From Anaerolineae bacterium (lineage in GTDB: Bacteria; Chloroflexota; Anaerolineae; JAADDB01): 8,629 nucleotides of DNA. Under the pieces are notes generated by a model, which worked only from the letters and a program-made list of their open reading frames with translations, searched no databases and had not been told where the DNA came from. Shown here in pieces: positions 1 through 5,957 of the stretch; position 1 is the stretch's first letter; every line of letters starts with the position of its first letter. The translations under genes were made by a program, and so were the position numbers. The DNA is taken from the NCBI GenBank assembly GCA_015486895.1, contig WFQT01000357.1, positions 1 to 8,629 of the forward strand, given 5' to 3'.

Positions 1-694
1 CCGTGTAGAGGGTATGCTCGCCAGTTTCTTCGTATACCTGCCTCTCTATCTCCATGTACAGTTTCACCCGTGCTTGGATTTTGTTGAAAGAGGCATTCGC
101 GAGCAGCTCATCGTCTTTGACAATGTCACATCCACCTAGCGCAGCCGCCTTGAACAGCTCTGCGCCCACTTCCGGAGAGTAGCCGGTACATGGCTTGATC
201 ATATTGTTGAGAAGGGGGCGTTTCGGAACCCCGAGGAGCTTCCTGACGCCCTCGATACCGAATTTCGGGCCTTTGAAACCATCCACATATTTCTTCGGGA
301 ACCGGATGTCCATCACTTTCACGCGCCCGGCCATGGAGATGTTGCCGACCACCGTCGTGAGGAGCATCGGAATTTGTTCCCCGATATTCACCTCCGGGTA
401 TGCGATCTGGAGAATGTAATTCCGGCTGTCGAGGGACTTCGGCACGGCAAACTCCAGATCCGGCACTTCATACACGCCAATGACCTTGGCGACATGATCC
501 TTGAGGAGCTGTTTGGTTTCCCCCGGGACAGGTACCCACGTGCCTGTGCTCTGCTCGACGGCAAGCGCCGGCGCCAGCTTCGGGATGGGTATATCCGGCG
601 GGAAAGATGCCAAGTAGGTGGCCACAAGGTACTCGTCGTAGTCTATCCCATCCGGCAATGCCAACGGCAATGCAAACAAATCTATTTTACTCAT
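1..694 (-). CDS. RuBisCO-like protein (form IV-like large-chain homologue), N-terminal part, truncated by window edge
   Basis: The 231 codons present encode the N-terminal alpha/beta domain and the start of the TIM barrel of a RuBisCO large-chain homologue. Visible landmarks are AVEQSTGTW (residues 45-53, the Glu60 region of plant RuBisCO), VGNIS (116-120, Asn123 equivalent), NNMIKPCTGYSP (163-174, Lys175 equivalent at K167) and GGCDIVKDDELL (187-198, the carbamylated Lys201 plus Asp203/Glu204 equivalents at K193, D195 and E196). The position of Lys177 is Cys169, so a true CO2-fixing enzyme is unlikely and a RuBisCO-like protein is favoured. Known members of that group act as enolases, isomerases or decarboxylases on sugar phosphates, for example in methionine salvage or 3-oxo-isoapionate 4-phosphate breakdown. 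The ATG at 694-692 has a strong Shine-Dalgarno site (complement of 699-706) and lies 20 bp after the kinase stop, so the two genes are one operon. The substrate cannot be named: the C-terminal half, with the remaining active-site residues, is outside the window. Confidence 0.9.
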   Translation of the reverse strand, partial: MSKIDLFALPLALPDGIDYDEYLVATYLASFPPDIPIPKLAPALAVEQSTGTWVPVPGETKQLLKDHVAKVIGVYEVPDLEFAVPKSLDSRNYILQIAYPEVNIGEQIPMLLTTVVGNISMAGRVKVMDIRFPKKYVDGFKGPKFGIEGVRKLLGVPKRPLLNNMIKPCTGYSPEVGAELFKAAALGGCDIVKDDELLANASFNKIQARVKLYMEIERQVYEETGEHTLYT

Positions 695-714
695 GATTCA
701 CCTCCCGTGAGAAT

Positions 715-2271
715 CTACGTGTTGCTGGGAGAAGCGCCTTTTCCCGTTCCTCTCCCTTCATTCAGCTTTCGATAAATTCCTTTCATGTGGCTGTAGACCT
801 CCTTGTAGACCCCGAACAACGAATCATAGATGCCCGCCGTTTCCTTTCTTGGTTCGAAGACCTTTTCCACTTTCACCACAGATTTCAGGGCGTCAAAATT
901 GGGGTAGATGCCCAGCCCGATCGCCGCCACGAGGGCAACCCCGACCGCTCCTGCATCTATCGGATGAGCAACTGTCTCCACCCGCCGGTGGGTCACATCG
1001 GCCAGAATCTGCATCCATGGCGCCCCCCGTGCTCCTCCCCCGATGACCCTGAGCGTCGGGACCGGAAAATGGAATTCTTCCTCAACTATCTCCAGTATCC
1101 AGCGCATGTTGTAAGAAACCCCTTCATACACGGCGCGGGTCATGTGCTCCCGCGTGTGTTCGGCGCTCAGGTTGATGAACGCTGAGCGCACATAAGTGTC
1201 ATACACAGGGGCCCGCTCTCCATACAGCCACGGCATAAATAACAAACGCCCGGAACCAGACGGCACGGTCTCTACCTTTTCATCCATCAGCGCGTACACA
1301 TTGGACACTTCTGGGTTGGCTTTCTCGGCCCTGTAGAGTTCATCCCTTACCCATTTCAGGCAGGCACCAGCGGTTTCGCTCTCGGCGAAAAGGAGCGCTT
1401 TAGACGGATCGGCGGATTGTATCGTCACGACCCCATGCTTGCCAGTGGGTGTGCGTTTCGTGGTAACCCCCACCCATCCTGAGGTACCCAAATACAGGTG
1501 GCCTTCACCTTCCCCTACGGCTCCGGAGCCTACCGCTGCTGATTGAGCATCGCCTGCTCCGGCGATGACCGGTGTGCCCTCCAGCAATCCACAATCCCTG
1601 GCAGCTTCCAAGGACAATGTCCCTACCTGATCTACAGAGCGCACCAGCGAAGGAAGCTTTCCCGGGTCAATACCGATATAACGAAACACCCACCTGAGCC
1701 AATCCTTCTTATTGAGGTCAAGTCCAAAGGCCGACGCTCCTGACCATTCCATGACCATCCTGCCTGTCGAGCGGTAGAGCAGATAGCCGTCCACATCAAG
1801 GAAACAGCACATACGGTTGTATATCTCTGGTTCTTCTACCTTTAGCCAAAGTAGCTTCGGAATTCCATCCTTGCCTCCGAGAGGGGCGCCTGCAAACATG
1901 GCGAACACGCGGGAGTTGATGAACTTGTGCATTACGACGCTGGCCTGCCTGGTAGCTCGGTTGTCCAGCCATATGATAGCACTACGCAGAGCCTCTCCTT
2001 TGGGATCCATGGGGACTATTCCCAAAAGCTGGGTGCTAAACGTCATGGCCAGCAAGTCCTGGGGCTGCACTCCCGTTTTTTCGAGGAGCCGCCTCGTGGT
2101 CAGTGACACAGCCCTCCACCAATCTTCTGGCTCCTGCTCAGCCCAGCCTAGCTTGGGGTAATGGACGTCATAGGGCTCGAAATCTCCCCCGCAGATACTG
2201 CCATCCGGAGTTACCAGAACCGCCTTGTTTCCTCCCGTGCCCACATCATGGGCAATGATGAACTTGGACAT
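715..2271 (-). CDS. FGGY-family carbohydrate kinase, xylulokinase-like
   Basis: This 518-aa protein has the normal length for the FGGY family of ATP-dependent sugar kinases, which phosphorylate a terminal hydroxyl of pentoses, hexoses or polyols in the cytoplasm. The N-terminal phosphate-binding loop DVGTGGNKAVL is at residues 9-19. The second half carries GAGDAQSAAVGSGAV (238-251), whose Asp241 matches the catalytic base of xylulokinase, then LYLGTSGWVG (259-268), FMPWLYGERAPVYD (345-358) and the adenine-site GGGARGAPWMQILADV (411-426). Overall it resembles XylB more than glycerol or gluconate kinases, but FGGY specificity cannot be read reliably from motifs. The ATG at 2271 follows a purine-rich GAAGGA site. 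The gene is first in a minus-strand operon with the RuBisCO-like gene directly downstream, so its product is probably upstream of that enzyme's substrate. No isomerase or transporter is visible to narrow the sugar. Confidence 0.93.
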   Translation of the reverse strand: MSKFIIAHDVGTGGNKAVLVTPDGSICGGDFEPYDVHYPKLGWAEQEPEDWWRAVSLTTRRLLEKTGVQPQDLLAMTFSTQLLGIVPMDPKGEALRSAIIWLDNRATRQASVVMHKFINSRVFAMFAGAPLGGKDGIPKLLWLKVEEPEIYNRMCCFLDVDGYLLYRSTGRMVMEWSGASAFGLDLNKKDWLRWVFRYIGIDPGKLPSLVRSVDQVGTLSLEAARDCGLLEGTPVIAGAGDAQSAAVGSGAVGEGEGHLYLGTSGWVGVTTKRTPTGKHGVVTIQSADPSKALLFAESETAGACLKWVRDELYRAEKANPEVSNVYALMDEKVETVPSGSGRLLFMPWLYGERAPVYDTYVRSAFINLSAEHTREHMTRAVYEGVSYNMRWILEIVEEEFHFPVPTLRVIGGGARGAPWMQILADVTHRRVETVAHPIDAGAVGVALVAAIGLGIYPNFDALKSVVKVEKVFEPRKETAGIYDSLFGVYKEVYSHMKGIYRKLNEGRGTGKGASPSNT

Positions 2272-2457
2272 TTTTCCTTCTCTCTGGCCCCGCGTGGCAC
2301 CTGAAACCCCATAGGCAAGTTAAGATCAAGAATAATTAAAAGAACTCATGCGGGTTTACACTGCCTACTTGCCGACTGAAGTTGTTTTATGAGTCATACT
2401 GAAAAGGAGAGGCCAGGAGATAGACTCGTAGAGCTCTATTTTTCCCTCGCATTCGTT

Positions 2458-2530
2458 GTCCCTCTTATGATAAAGAGAACGGCATCCCACGAAGTTCGGA
2501 CTCACAGCCAATGAGCCGAACTCACTGGCT
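2458..2530 (-). promoter_or_regulatory. Structured 5' leader with mutually exclusive hairpins, upstream of the sugar kinase
   Basis: In the predicted transcript, AGCCAGTGAG (complement of 2521-2530) can pair with CTCATTGGCT (2506-2515) over a 5-nt loop, with one G·U. Alternatively GTTCGGCTCA (2512-2521) can pair with TGAG-T-CCGAAC (2494-2504), with a single bulged U. The two 10-bp hairpins share bases 2512-2515 and 2521 and the loop of the first, so they cannot coexist. A further hairpin lies at 2458-2480 (CTCTT/AAGAG core extended by flanking pairs). No U-tract terminator follows, so any switching would act on translation, stability or a distant site. I do not recognise it as a known riboswitch class. 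Confidence 0.4.
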
Positions 2531-2554
2531 CGGGGAACCCCTGTGTACACCTAT

Positions 2555-2563
2555 ATTATACCA
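2555..2563 (-). promoter_or_regulatory. Extended -10 promoter for the kinase/RuBisCO-like operon
   Basis: The minus strand reads TGG followed by a perfect TATAAT, giving the extended -10 motif TGnTATAAT. No good -35 hexamer lies 16-18 bp upstream (best TACACG), which is typical of extended -10 promoters. The predicted start is near 2548, leaving a leader of about 275 nt before the kinase ATG. Confidence 0.6.
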
Positions 2564-2577
2564 CAACATACCACAAC
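2558..2577 (-). repeat. Two perfect tandem 10-bp repeats overlapping the kinase promoter
   Basis: On the minus strand GTTGTGGTAT occurs twice in immediate succession, exactly one helical turn apart. The second copy overlaps the first four bases of the -10 box (TATA of TATAAT). The unit GTGTAC also occurs on each side (2543-2548 and 2579-2584). The arrangement suggests a protein-binding operator, but no regulator gene is present in the window. Confidence 0.5.
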
Positions 2578-2620
2578 CGTGTACCTGCTCTGAAAATAGC
2601 CACTGAAAAGCACAGAAAGC

Positions 2621-2660
2621 ATTTTCATCGTTATGCGGCGTGCAACCGCTCATGACAACC
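2621..2660 (+). repeat. Dispersed repeat, copy 1 (40 bp)
   Basis: This stretch matches 2763-2802 at 39 of 40 positions; the only difference is G at 2630 against A at 2772. It contains a small hairpin, GCGG/CCGC around CGTGCAA. A partial inverted copy ends the window (8615-8629). Confidence 0.9.
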
Positions 2661-2665
2661 ACTCC

Positions 2666-2768
2666 GAAAATAGGATGCTGATTGCGCTGATTCTACAGAT
2701 TAACGCAGGTTATTCTTTAGGAATCTGCGGAAATCAGCGTTCATCTGCGTCATCAGCGTCCTATTTTC
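2666..2768. repeat. Imperfect long palindrome between the two direct-repeat copies
   Basis: The ends GAAAATAGG and CCTATTTTC are perfect inverted repeats. The outer arms 2667-2682 and 2752-2767 pair with one mismatch. The interior also pairs imperfectly (CGCTGATT…ACAGATT on the left against AATCTGCGGAAATCAGCG on the right). Such 'atcagcg / atctgcg' palindromes are a familiar type of dispersed intergenic element in several bacterial phyla. The element carries no coding capacity. Confidence 0.8.
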
Positions 2769-2802
2769 ATCATTATGCGGCGTGCAACCGCTCATGACAA
2801 CC
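2763..2802 (+). repeat. Dispersed repeat, copy 2 (40 bp)
   Basis: This copy lies 142 bp downstream of copy 1, in the same orientation, immediately after (and sharing five bases with) the right arm of the palindrome. Here the decamer CAACCGCTCA is duplicated with a 13-bp period (2785-2794 and 2798-2807); in copy 1 the second unit has diverged. Confidence 0.9.
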
Positions 2803-2856
2803 GCTCAATAACCTGAGGTAACGTCGTTTTTACCCGCCGATAGCCCACAGAGAAAC

Positions 2857-2885
2857 TTGCCAAGGGTGCCTGACACACATATAAT
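2857..2885 (+). promoter_or_regulatory. Sigma-70-type promoter of tRNA-Thr
   Basis: TTGCCA (five of six matches to the -35 consensus) and a perfect TATAAT are separated by 17 bp. The predicted start near 2892 lies only about seven bases before the mature tRNA 5' end. Confidence 0.85.
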
Positions 2886-2898
2886 TTTAATTGAGCTT

Positions 2899-2971
2899 GC
2901 CACCCTAGCTCAATCGGTAGAGCAACGCATTCGTAATGCGTAGGTTATCGGTTCAAGTCCGATGGGTGGCT
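2899..2971 (+). tRNA. tRNA-Thr (anticodon CGT)
   Basis: The 73-nt cloverleaf is complete. The acceptor arm GCCACCC/GGGTGGC, D-stem GCTC/GAGC, anticodon stem ACGCA/TGCGT and T-stem ATCGG/CCGAT are all perfectly paired. The seven-base anticodon loop TTCGTAA gives anticodon CGT, which reads the threonine codon ACG. The T-loop is TTCAAGT and the discriminator base is U. The 3' CCA is not encoded (the genome continues CAG after the discriminator), so it must be added by nucleotidyltransferase. It has its own promoter and terminator, forming a single-gene unit. Confidence 0.98.
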
Positions 2972-2979
2972 CAGTCAGG

Positions 2980-3005
2980 GCCCCACCGGCTTGGGTGGGG
3001 CTTTT
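2980..3005 (+). terminator. Rho-independent terminator of tRNA-Thr
   Basis: A perfect 8-bp stem GCCCCACC/GGTGGGGC with a 6-nt loop is followed by TTTT. It lies nine bases after the tRNA 3' end and 50 bp before the resB-like start. Confidence 0.9.
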
Positions 3006-3055
3006 CCGTATAAGCCGCCCCAACGCCAACGGCTACAGAGGAGCCATACAACACA

Positions 3056-4441
3056 GTGAACAAGCTCATTGACACTCTCAAGATAATTTTCTCAGGCGCA
3101 AGGAGGCTTATAGACGCAACATGGGCGCTGTGTAACAGCACCGGAATCCTCTGGTTTGCTGCGGTGTTCTTCTGCGTGAGCGTCCTCATCTTATTCGTCT
3201 GGCCCCAAGCTCCCCTTTACCTTGCCACCGACCCCCGGAGTCAGGCTGCCTGGATCCGGAGCCACACCGCTGCTTTCCCCGCCGGCACATTCACAGCCTC
3301 CCTGGGACTATTCTCCCTCCAGCAAAGCATGTGGTGGCGCTTTCTCTTGTTCTTCTTAGGCCTGGTCTTTTGGGCACGCCTGGGTGAGGCATTCAGGATA
3401 ATAACTTGGGCGCGCTCAAACCGGACGCAAGTGCCTAGCCTGTCTCGGGTAGCAAAAAAAGCCCTTTCGGAAGAAGAAAACATCGGAGGAGACATCGCCG
3501 CCGCCGAAACAGCGGCCACAGAAACACTGCATCAATGCGGAATCTTAGCCAGTCAAGTTGCTGTCGATGACGTGCGGTATATCTTTGCATTCGGGCCGCT
3601 GGCCGGCATCCGCAGTCACCTGTTAACAGCCGCCGGGGGACTCCTAATAGTTACCGGGCTACTGATCGGTGCCTATTTCAGTTGGGCTGAAGCACCACAT
3701 CAGCTTTCTCCGGGCCAAACATGGGCAACGCCTCATCGGGGCTTCCAGATCACTTTGACCAATTTACAAGGAACAGACTCATCCTACCCAACAGCCTCTG
3801 TTACCATCACGAACAGCCAAAAAGCACAACAAAAAAAGCTTGTACCCGGCAGCCATGTTATTGTTGGTGGAATCCTCTTTTCCTACCTGAGTGCGCCATC
3901 GCGCTTGCACCTCAGGGCCCTGAGCCATAGCGGCACACCGTTACTCATCCAGATGGTCAACGGGCAAACGCTCACCACAGCCGACTTATCCTTCCCTGTC
4001 TCCGGCACAGAGGAAAACCTGCTATTACCGGAAGCAAAGATCACTTTGCGCATTGTCGGTTACAGTGAACTACCAGCAAAAGGGTTCCACCAGCCTGTCT
4101 TCCTTGTCCAGGCCTACCGGGAAGACAAGCCACTCTCTTCATTGCTGGTTACGCAGGATCAAGAGATTCCCATCCCTCCAGATATTACCCTCAAAGCCAA
4201 GATCAGCCATGACGTGCTGGTATCCGCCAGTCATCGGCCAGGCCAGAGTGCTCTTTGGTTCGGCGTTGCCCTATTTCTGCTGGGAACGGTATCCGCTTTC
4301 ATCTGGCCGTTGCGTCGCTGCTGGGCGCAATTCTGGTTGGATGAACAAAAGACACATTTCCGCTTCTGGGGGGAGGTCTGCTATCTCTGGCACTGCCGTC
4401 CCTGGCCGATTTCAAAAGCAACTACAACTTCTAAATCGTGA
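3056..4441 (+). CDS. ResB/CcsB-like cytochrome c biogenesis membrane protein, C-terminus probably frameshifted
   Basis: This 461-aa protein fits the ResB family, the system II partner of CcsA/ResC that delivers heme to apocytochrome c outside the membrane. The layout is typical: a membrane segment at residues 30-49 ending in WPQAP, a second at 93-112 after the LGLFSLQQS stretch, a third at 187-208, a long extracytoplasmic region (~209-397), and a last segment at 398-417 followed by basic WPLRRCWAQFW. The GTG start at 3056 is chosen because of AGAGGAG at 3037-3043, although the 12-nt spacing is long. After residue 439 the sequence VCYLWHCRPWPIS loses ResB character, while the +1 frame gives GRFQKQLQLLNREAIAELF and ends at 4490. 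Removing one G from the G6 run at 4368-4373 would join the two. No ccsA or cytochrome gene is in the window, and no separate promoter is obvious after the tRNA terminator. Confidence 0.8.
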   Translation: MNKLIDTLKIIFSGARRLIDATWALCNSTGILWFAAVFFCVSVLILFVWPQAPLYLATDPRSQAAWIRSHTAAFPAGTFTASLGLFSLQQSMWWRFLLFFLGLVFWARLGEAFRIITWARSNRTQVPSLSRVAKKALSEEENIGGDIAAAETAATETLHQCGILASQVAVDDVRYIFAFGPLAGIRSHLLTAAGGLLIVTGLLIGAYFSWAEAPHQLSPGQTWATPHRGFQITLTNLQGTDSSYPTASVTITNSQKAQQKKLVPGSHVIVGGILFSYLSAPSRLHLRALSHSGTPLLIQMVNGQTLTTADLSFPVSGTEENLLLPEAKITLRIVGYSELPAKGFHQPVFLVQAYREDKPLSSLLVTQDQEIPIPPDITLKAKISHDVLVSASHRPGQSALWFGVALFLLGTVSAFIWPLRRCWAQFWLDEQKTHFRFWGEVCYLWHCRPWPISKATTTSKS

Positions 4442-4518
4442 AGCAATAGCTGAGCTCTTCAGCGTGGTAGGGATGACCCTACATCCCTGAGCGGAAACGC
4501 AATTTTGATGAAAATATT

Positions 4519-4547
4519 TTGACAAATTCAGTAGTGTCATCTATACT
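4519..4547 (+). promoter_or_regulatory. Consensus sigma-70-type promoter of the SAM-cycle operon
   Basis: A perfect -35 TTGACA (4519-4524), a 17-bp spacer and TATACT (4542-4547, five of six matches) make this the strongest promoter in the window. The start should be near 4554. Confidence 0.88.
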
Positions 4548-4737
4548 CAAGCCAAGTGAATACATAAAGAAGTTGGTAGCCTGCCTCGTAGGTGTAACTG
4601 ACAAACACCGGCTCAATTGCACCACTGATGGCACAGCGAACATCGAGGGATTCAAGACCTCGGCATCTTCTCCAGGGCGAAAGTGGCCAGGCGGGTTTAG
4701 CAACACCTACTGGTGGGACTATCAAGAAATCGAAGCA
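4548..4737 (+). other. Unexplained leader segment between promoter and SAM riboswitch
   Basis: About 185 transcribed nucleotides precede the aptamer. I see no plausible gene here. Two short perfect hairpins are visible: 4591-4609 (GGTGT/ACACC) and 4644-4662 (CGAGG/CCTCG). No second known aptamer was recognised. A weak alternative promoter (TTAGCA at 4697, 17 bp, TATCAA at 4720) could start transcripts directly at the riboswitch. Confidence 0.4.
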
Positions 4738-4852
4738 CTCTTATCTAGAGGAGGGGAGGGACCGGCCCTGCGATCCTCCGGCAACCAGGGTGTTGCTTGG
4801 GCAATGCCCATGGTGCTAATTCCGGCAGACTTTTCTGTCTGAAAGATGAGAG
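4738..4852 (+). ncRNA. SAM-I (S-box) riboswitch aptamer
   Basis: All four helices are visible. P1 pairs CTCTTATC (4738-4745) with GATGAGAG (4845-4852). P2 contains the kink-turn region GGGAGGGACCGGCCC and the hallmark GGCAACC (4780-4786). P3 pairs 4788-4796 with 4801-4809 over a TTGG loop. P4 pairs CAGAC (4826-4830) with GTCTG (4837-4841). The conserved J3/4 block GGTGCTAATTCC lies at 4812-4823 and AAGATGAGAGG closes the element. The RNA binds S-adenosylmethionine and should turn the operon off when SAM is abundant, which fits a downstream operon that makes SAM and recycles its product SAH. Confidence 0.97.
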
Positions 4853-4894
4853 GAGCCGCCCCAATGGTGAAGCTCCTTCGGGGGCTTTTTTTTT
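4851..4894 (+). terminator. Riboswitch expression platform: antiterminator and rho-independent terminator
   Basis: The terminator stem AAGCTCC/GGGGCTT (4870-4876 with 4881-4887, one G·U) closes a UUCG tetraloop and runs into nine T (4886-4894). AGGAGC (4851-4856), whose first two bases belong to the 3' strand of P1, can instead pair with GCTCCT (4872-4877) and break the terminator. SAM-stabilised P1 removes those bases from the antiterminator, so SAM should cause premature termination. Confidence 0.92.
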
Positions 4895-4918
4895 GGCCGC
4901 CAAAGGGCAGGGCCGGCA

Positions 4919-4975
4919 ATGATCATTATGGAAAACAGCCAATACACCGATTTCCAGGAAAAGGAGCGTTACTAA
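4919..4975 (+). CDS. Possible 18-codon leader ORF abutting the adenosine kinase start
   Basis: ATG at 4919 opens MIIMENSQYTDFQEKERY, and its TAA (4973-4975) is immediately followed by the kinase GTG (4976). The kinase Shine-Dalgarno site lies within its last codons, so translational coupling is conceivable. Its own ribosome-binding site is weak (AGGG at 4904-4907, 11 nt away). It may well be chance. Confidence 0.15.
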   Translation: MIIMENSQYTDFQEKERY

Positions 4976-5944
4976 GTGAGTATCGTTATCACCGGTTCCG
5001 TTGCTTATGACTACATCATGTCTTTCCCAGGCAAATTCCGCGAACATATCCTACCGGATCAAATTGCCCACCTCAGTGTCAGCTTTCTAGTAGACTCCAT
5101 GCACAAAGCTCGTGGAGGGTGTGCCCCCAATATCGCTTATAGCATGAGTTTGCTTCACCAACACCCGATTATCATGGCCACTGTCGGGCAAGATGCGGAG
5201 GACTACCGGCGCTGGCTGGAGCACCACGGAGTAGACACTCGTGGCTGGAAAGTCATCCCGGATGAATTCACGGCCTCCTTCTTCGTCAGCACCGACGAAG
5301 AAAACAACCAGATCGCCAGTTTCTATACCGGTGCCATGGCTAAAGCCAAGGAGCTTTCCTTCCGCGACCTCGATTTTGGCCAAATCGAGTATGCCGTTAT
5401 TTCACCCAACGATCCAGAAGCCATGCGTCGCTATGTCAAGGAGTGCCAGGAGCTGCAGATACCGTATGTTTACGATCCCAGCCAGCAAATTGTGCGTCTT
5501 TCCAGTGACGATTTGCTTAACGGAGTAAAAGGCGCCCGCGTTTTCGTCTCCAATGAGTATGAATATGAAATGGTTAAAGCGAAAACCGGCCTGGCCCACG
5601 GGCAAATAACCTCCTTAGCCGAGACAGTAATTGTTACCGAAGGGGAGAACGGTTCTACAATTTACCGGGAGGGGAAAGCCATCCATATTCCCCCTGCCCC
5701 GCCGCAAGCCATCGTGGATCCTACTGGCGTTGGCGATGCCTATCGCGGTGGATTGCTGGCCGGGTTGCACAGCGGCTTAGATTGGGATGTCGCCGGGCGC
5801 ATCGGCAGCTTAGCCGCCACTTACGTCCTGGAAAACATGGGTACTCAGAGCTACTACTTCACATTGGAAGAATTTATCCAACGCTATCGAACCGTTTACG
5901 GAGATGATAAAGTTAAAGGGCTTTTACAAAGTCCACAAAAGTAA
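4976..5944 (+). CDS. PfkB-family kinase, probable adenosine kinase
   Basis: The 322-aa protein belongs to the PfkB/ribokinase superfamily. RGGCAPNIAY at residues 46-55 matches the substrate-binding Gly-Gly region, NEYE at 193-196 and VTEGENGS at 220-227 match the nucleotide-binding strand, and DPTGVGDAYRGG (248-259) is the C-terminal signature, with Asp254 as catalytic base. DPTGxGDAYR rather than DTTGAGD is usual in bacterial adenosine kinases, and the place directly upstream of ahcY supports that call. It would convert adenosine to AMP with ATP, removing the product that otherwise drives S-adenosylhomocysteinase backwards. The GTG start has AAGGAG at 4961-4966, nine bases away. It is the first gene after the SAM riboswitch, and 13 bp separate it from ahcY. 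Another nucleoside or ribokinase activity cannot be excluded from sequence alone. Confidence 0.88.
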   Translation: MSIVITGSVAYDYIMSFPGKFREHILPDQIAHLSVSFLVDSMHKARGGCAPNIAYSMSLLHQHPIIMATVGQDAEDYRRWLEHHGVDTRGWKVIPDEFTASFFVSTDEENNQIASFYTGAMAKAKELSFRDLDFGQIEYAVISPNDPEAMRRYVKECQELQIPYVYDPSQQIVRLSSDDLLNGVKGARVFVSNEYEYEMVKAKTGLAHGQITSLAETVIVTEGENGSTIYREGKAIHIPPAPPQAIVDPTGVGDAYRGGLLAGLHSGLDWDVAGRIGSLAATYVLENMGTQSYYFTLEEFIQRYRTVYGDDKVKGLLQSPQK

Positions 5945-5957
5945 AGGAGAAATCTGA

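Noticed and set aside
1..694. Genuine CO2-fixing RuBisCO
   Set aside because: The Lys177 equivalent is Cys and the surrounding sequence is divergent, and no phosphoribulokinase or small subunit is visible. The missing C-terminal half keeps this from being absolute.
374..775. Plus-strand ORF of 133 codons opposite the RuBisCO-like gene
   Set aside because: It is a reverse-strand shadow of a clearly homologous coding region.
1..2271. Recent horizontal transfer of the kinase/RLP operon based on codon use
   Set aside because: Lysine codons lean to AAG in the kinase and AAA in the SAM operon, but the RuBisCO-like gene is mixed and the contrast is too mild to support a claim.
2365..2550. 61-codon minus-strand ORF in the kinase leader
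   Set aside because: It lies across the structured leader and has no family resemblance; no convincing ribosome-binding site was noted for it.
2621..2802. CRISPR array
   Set aside because: There are only two repeat copies, the 102-bp gap between them is itself a palindrome rather than a spacer, and no cas genes are seen.
4467..4482. Hairpin GTAGGG/CCCTAC as a resB terminator
   Set aside because: It has only six pairs with no T-run after it, and it lies inside the probable frameshifted coding tail.
4537..4725. Minus-strand ORFs of 62-75 codons in the leader region
   Set aside because: They oppose a clear promoter and leader, have no ribosome-binding site and show no recognisable domain.
4519..4842. 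107-codon plus-strand ORF from TTG upstream of the adenosine kinase
   Set aside because: Its start codon is the -35 box of the promoter, it runs through the SAM riboswitch, and the peptide has no family character.
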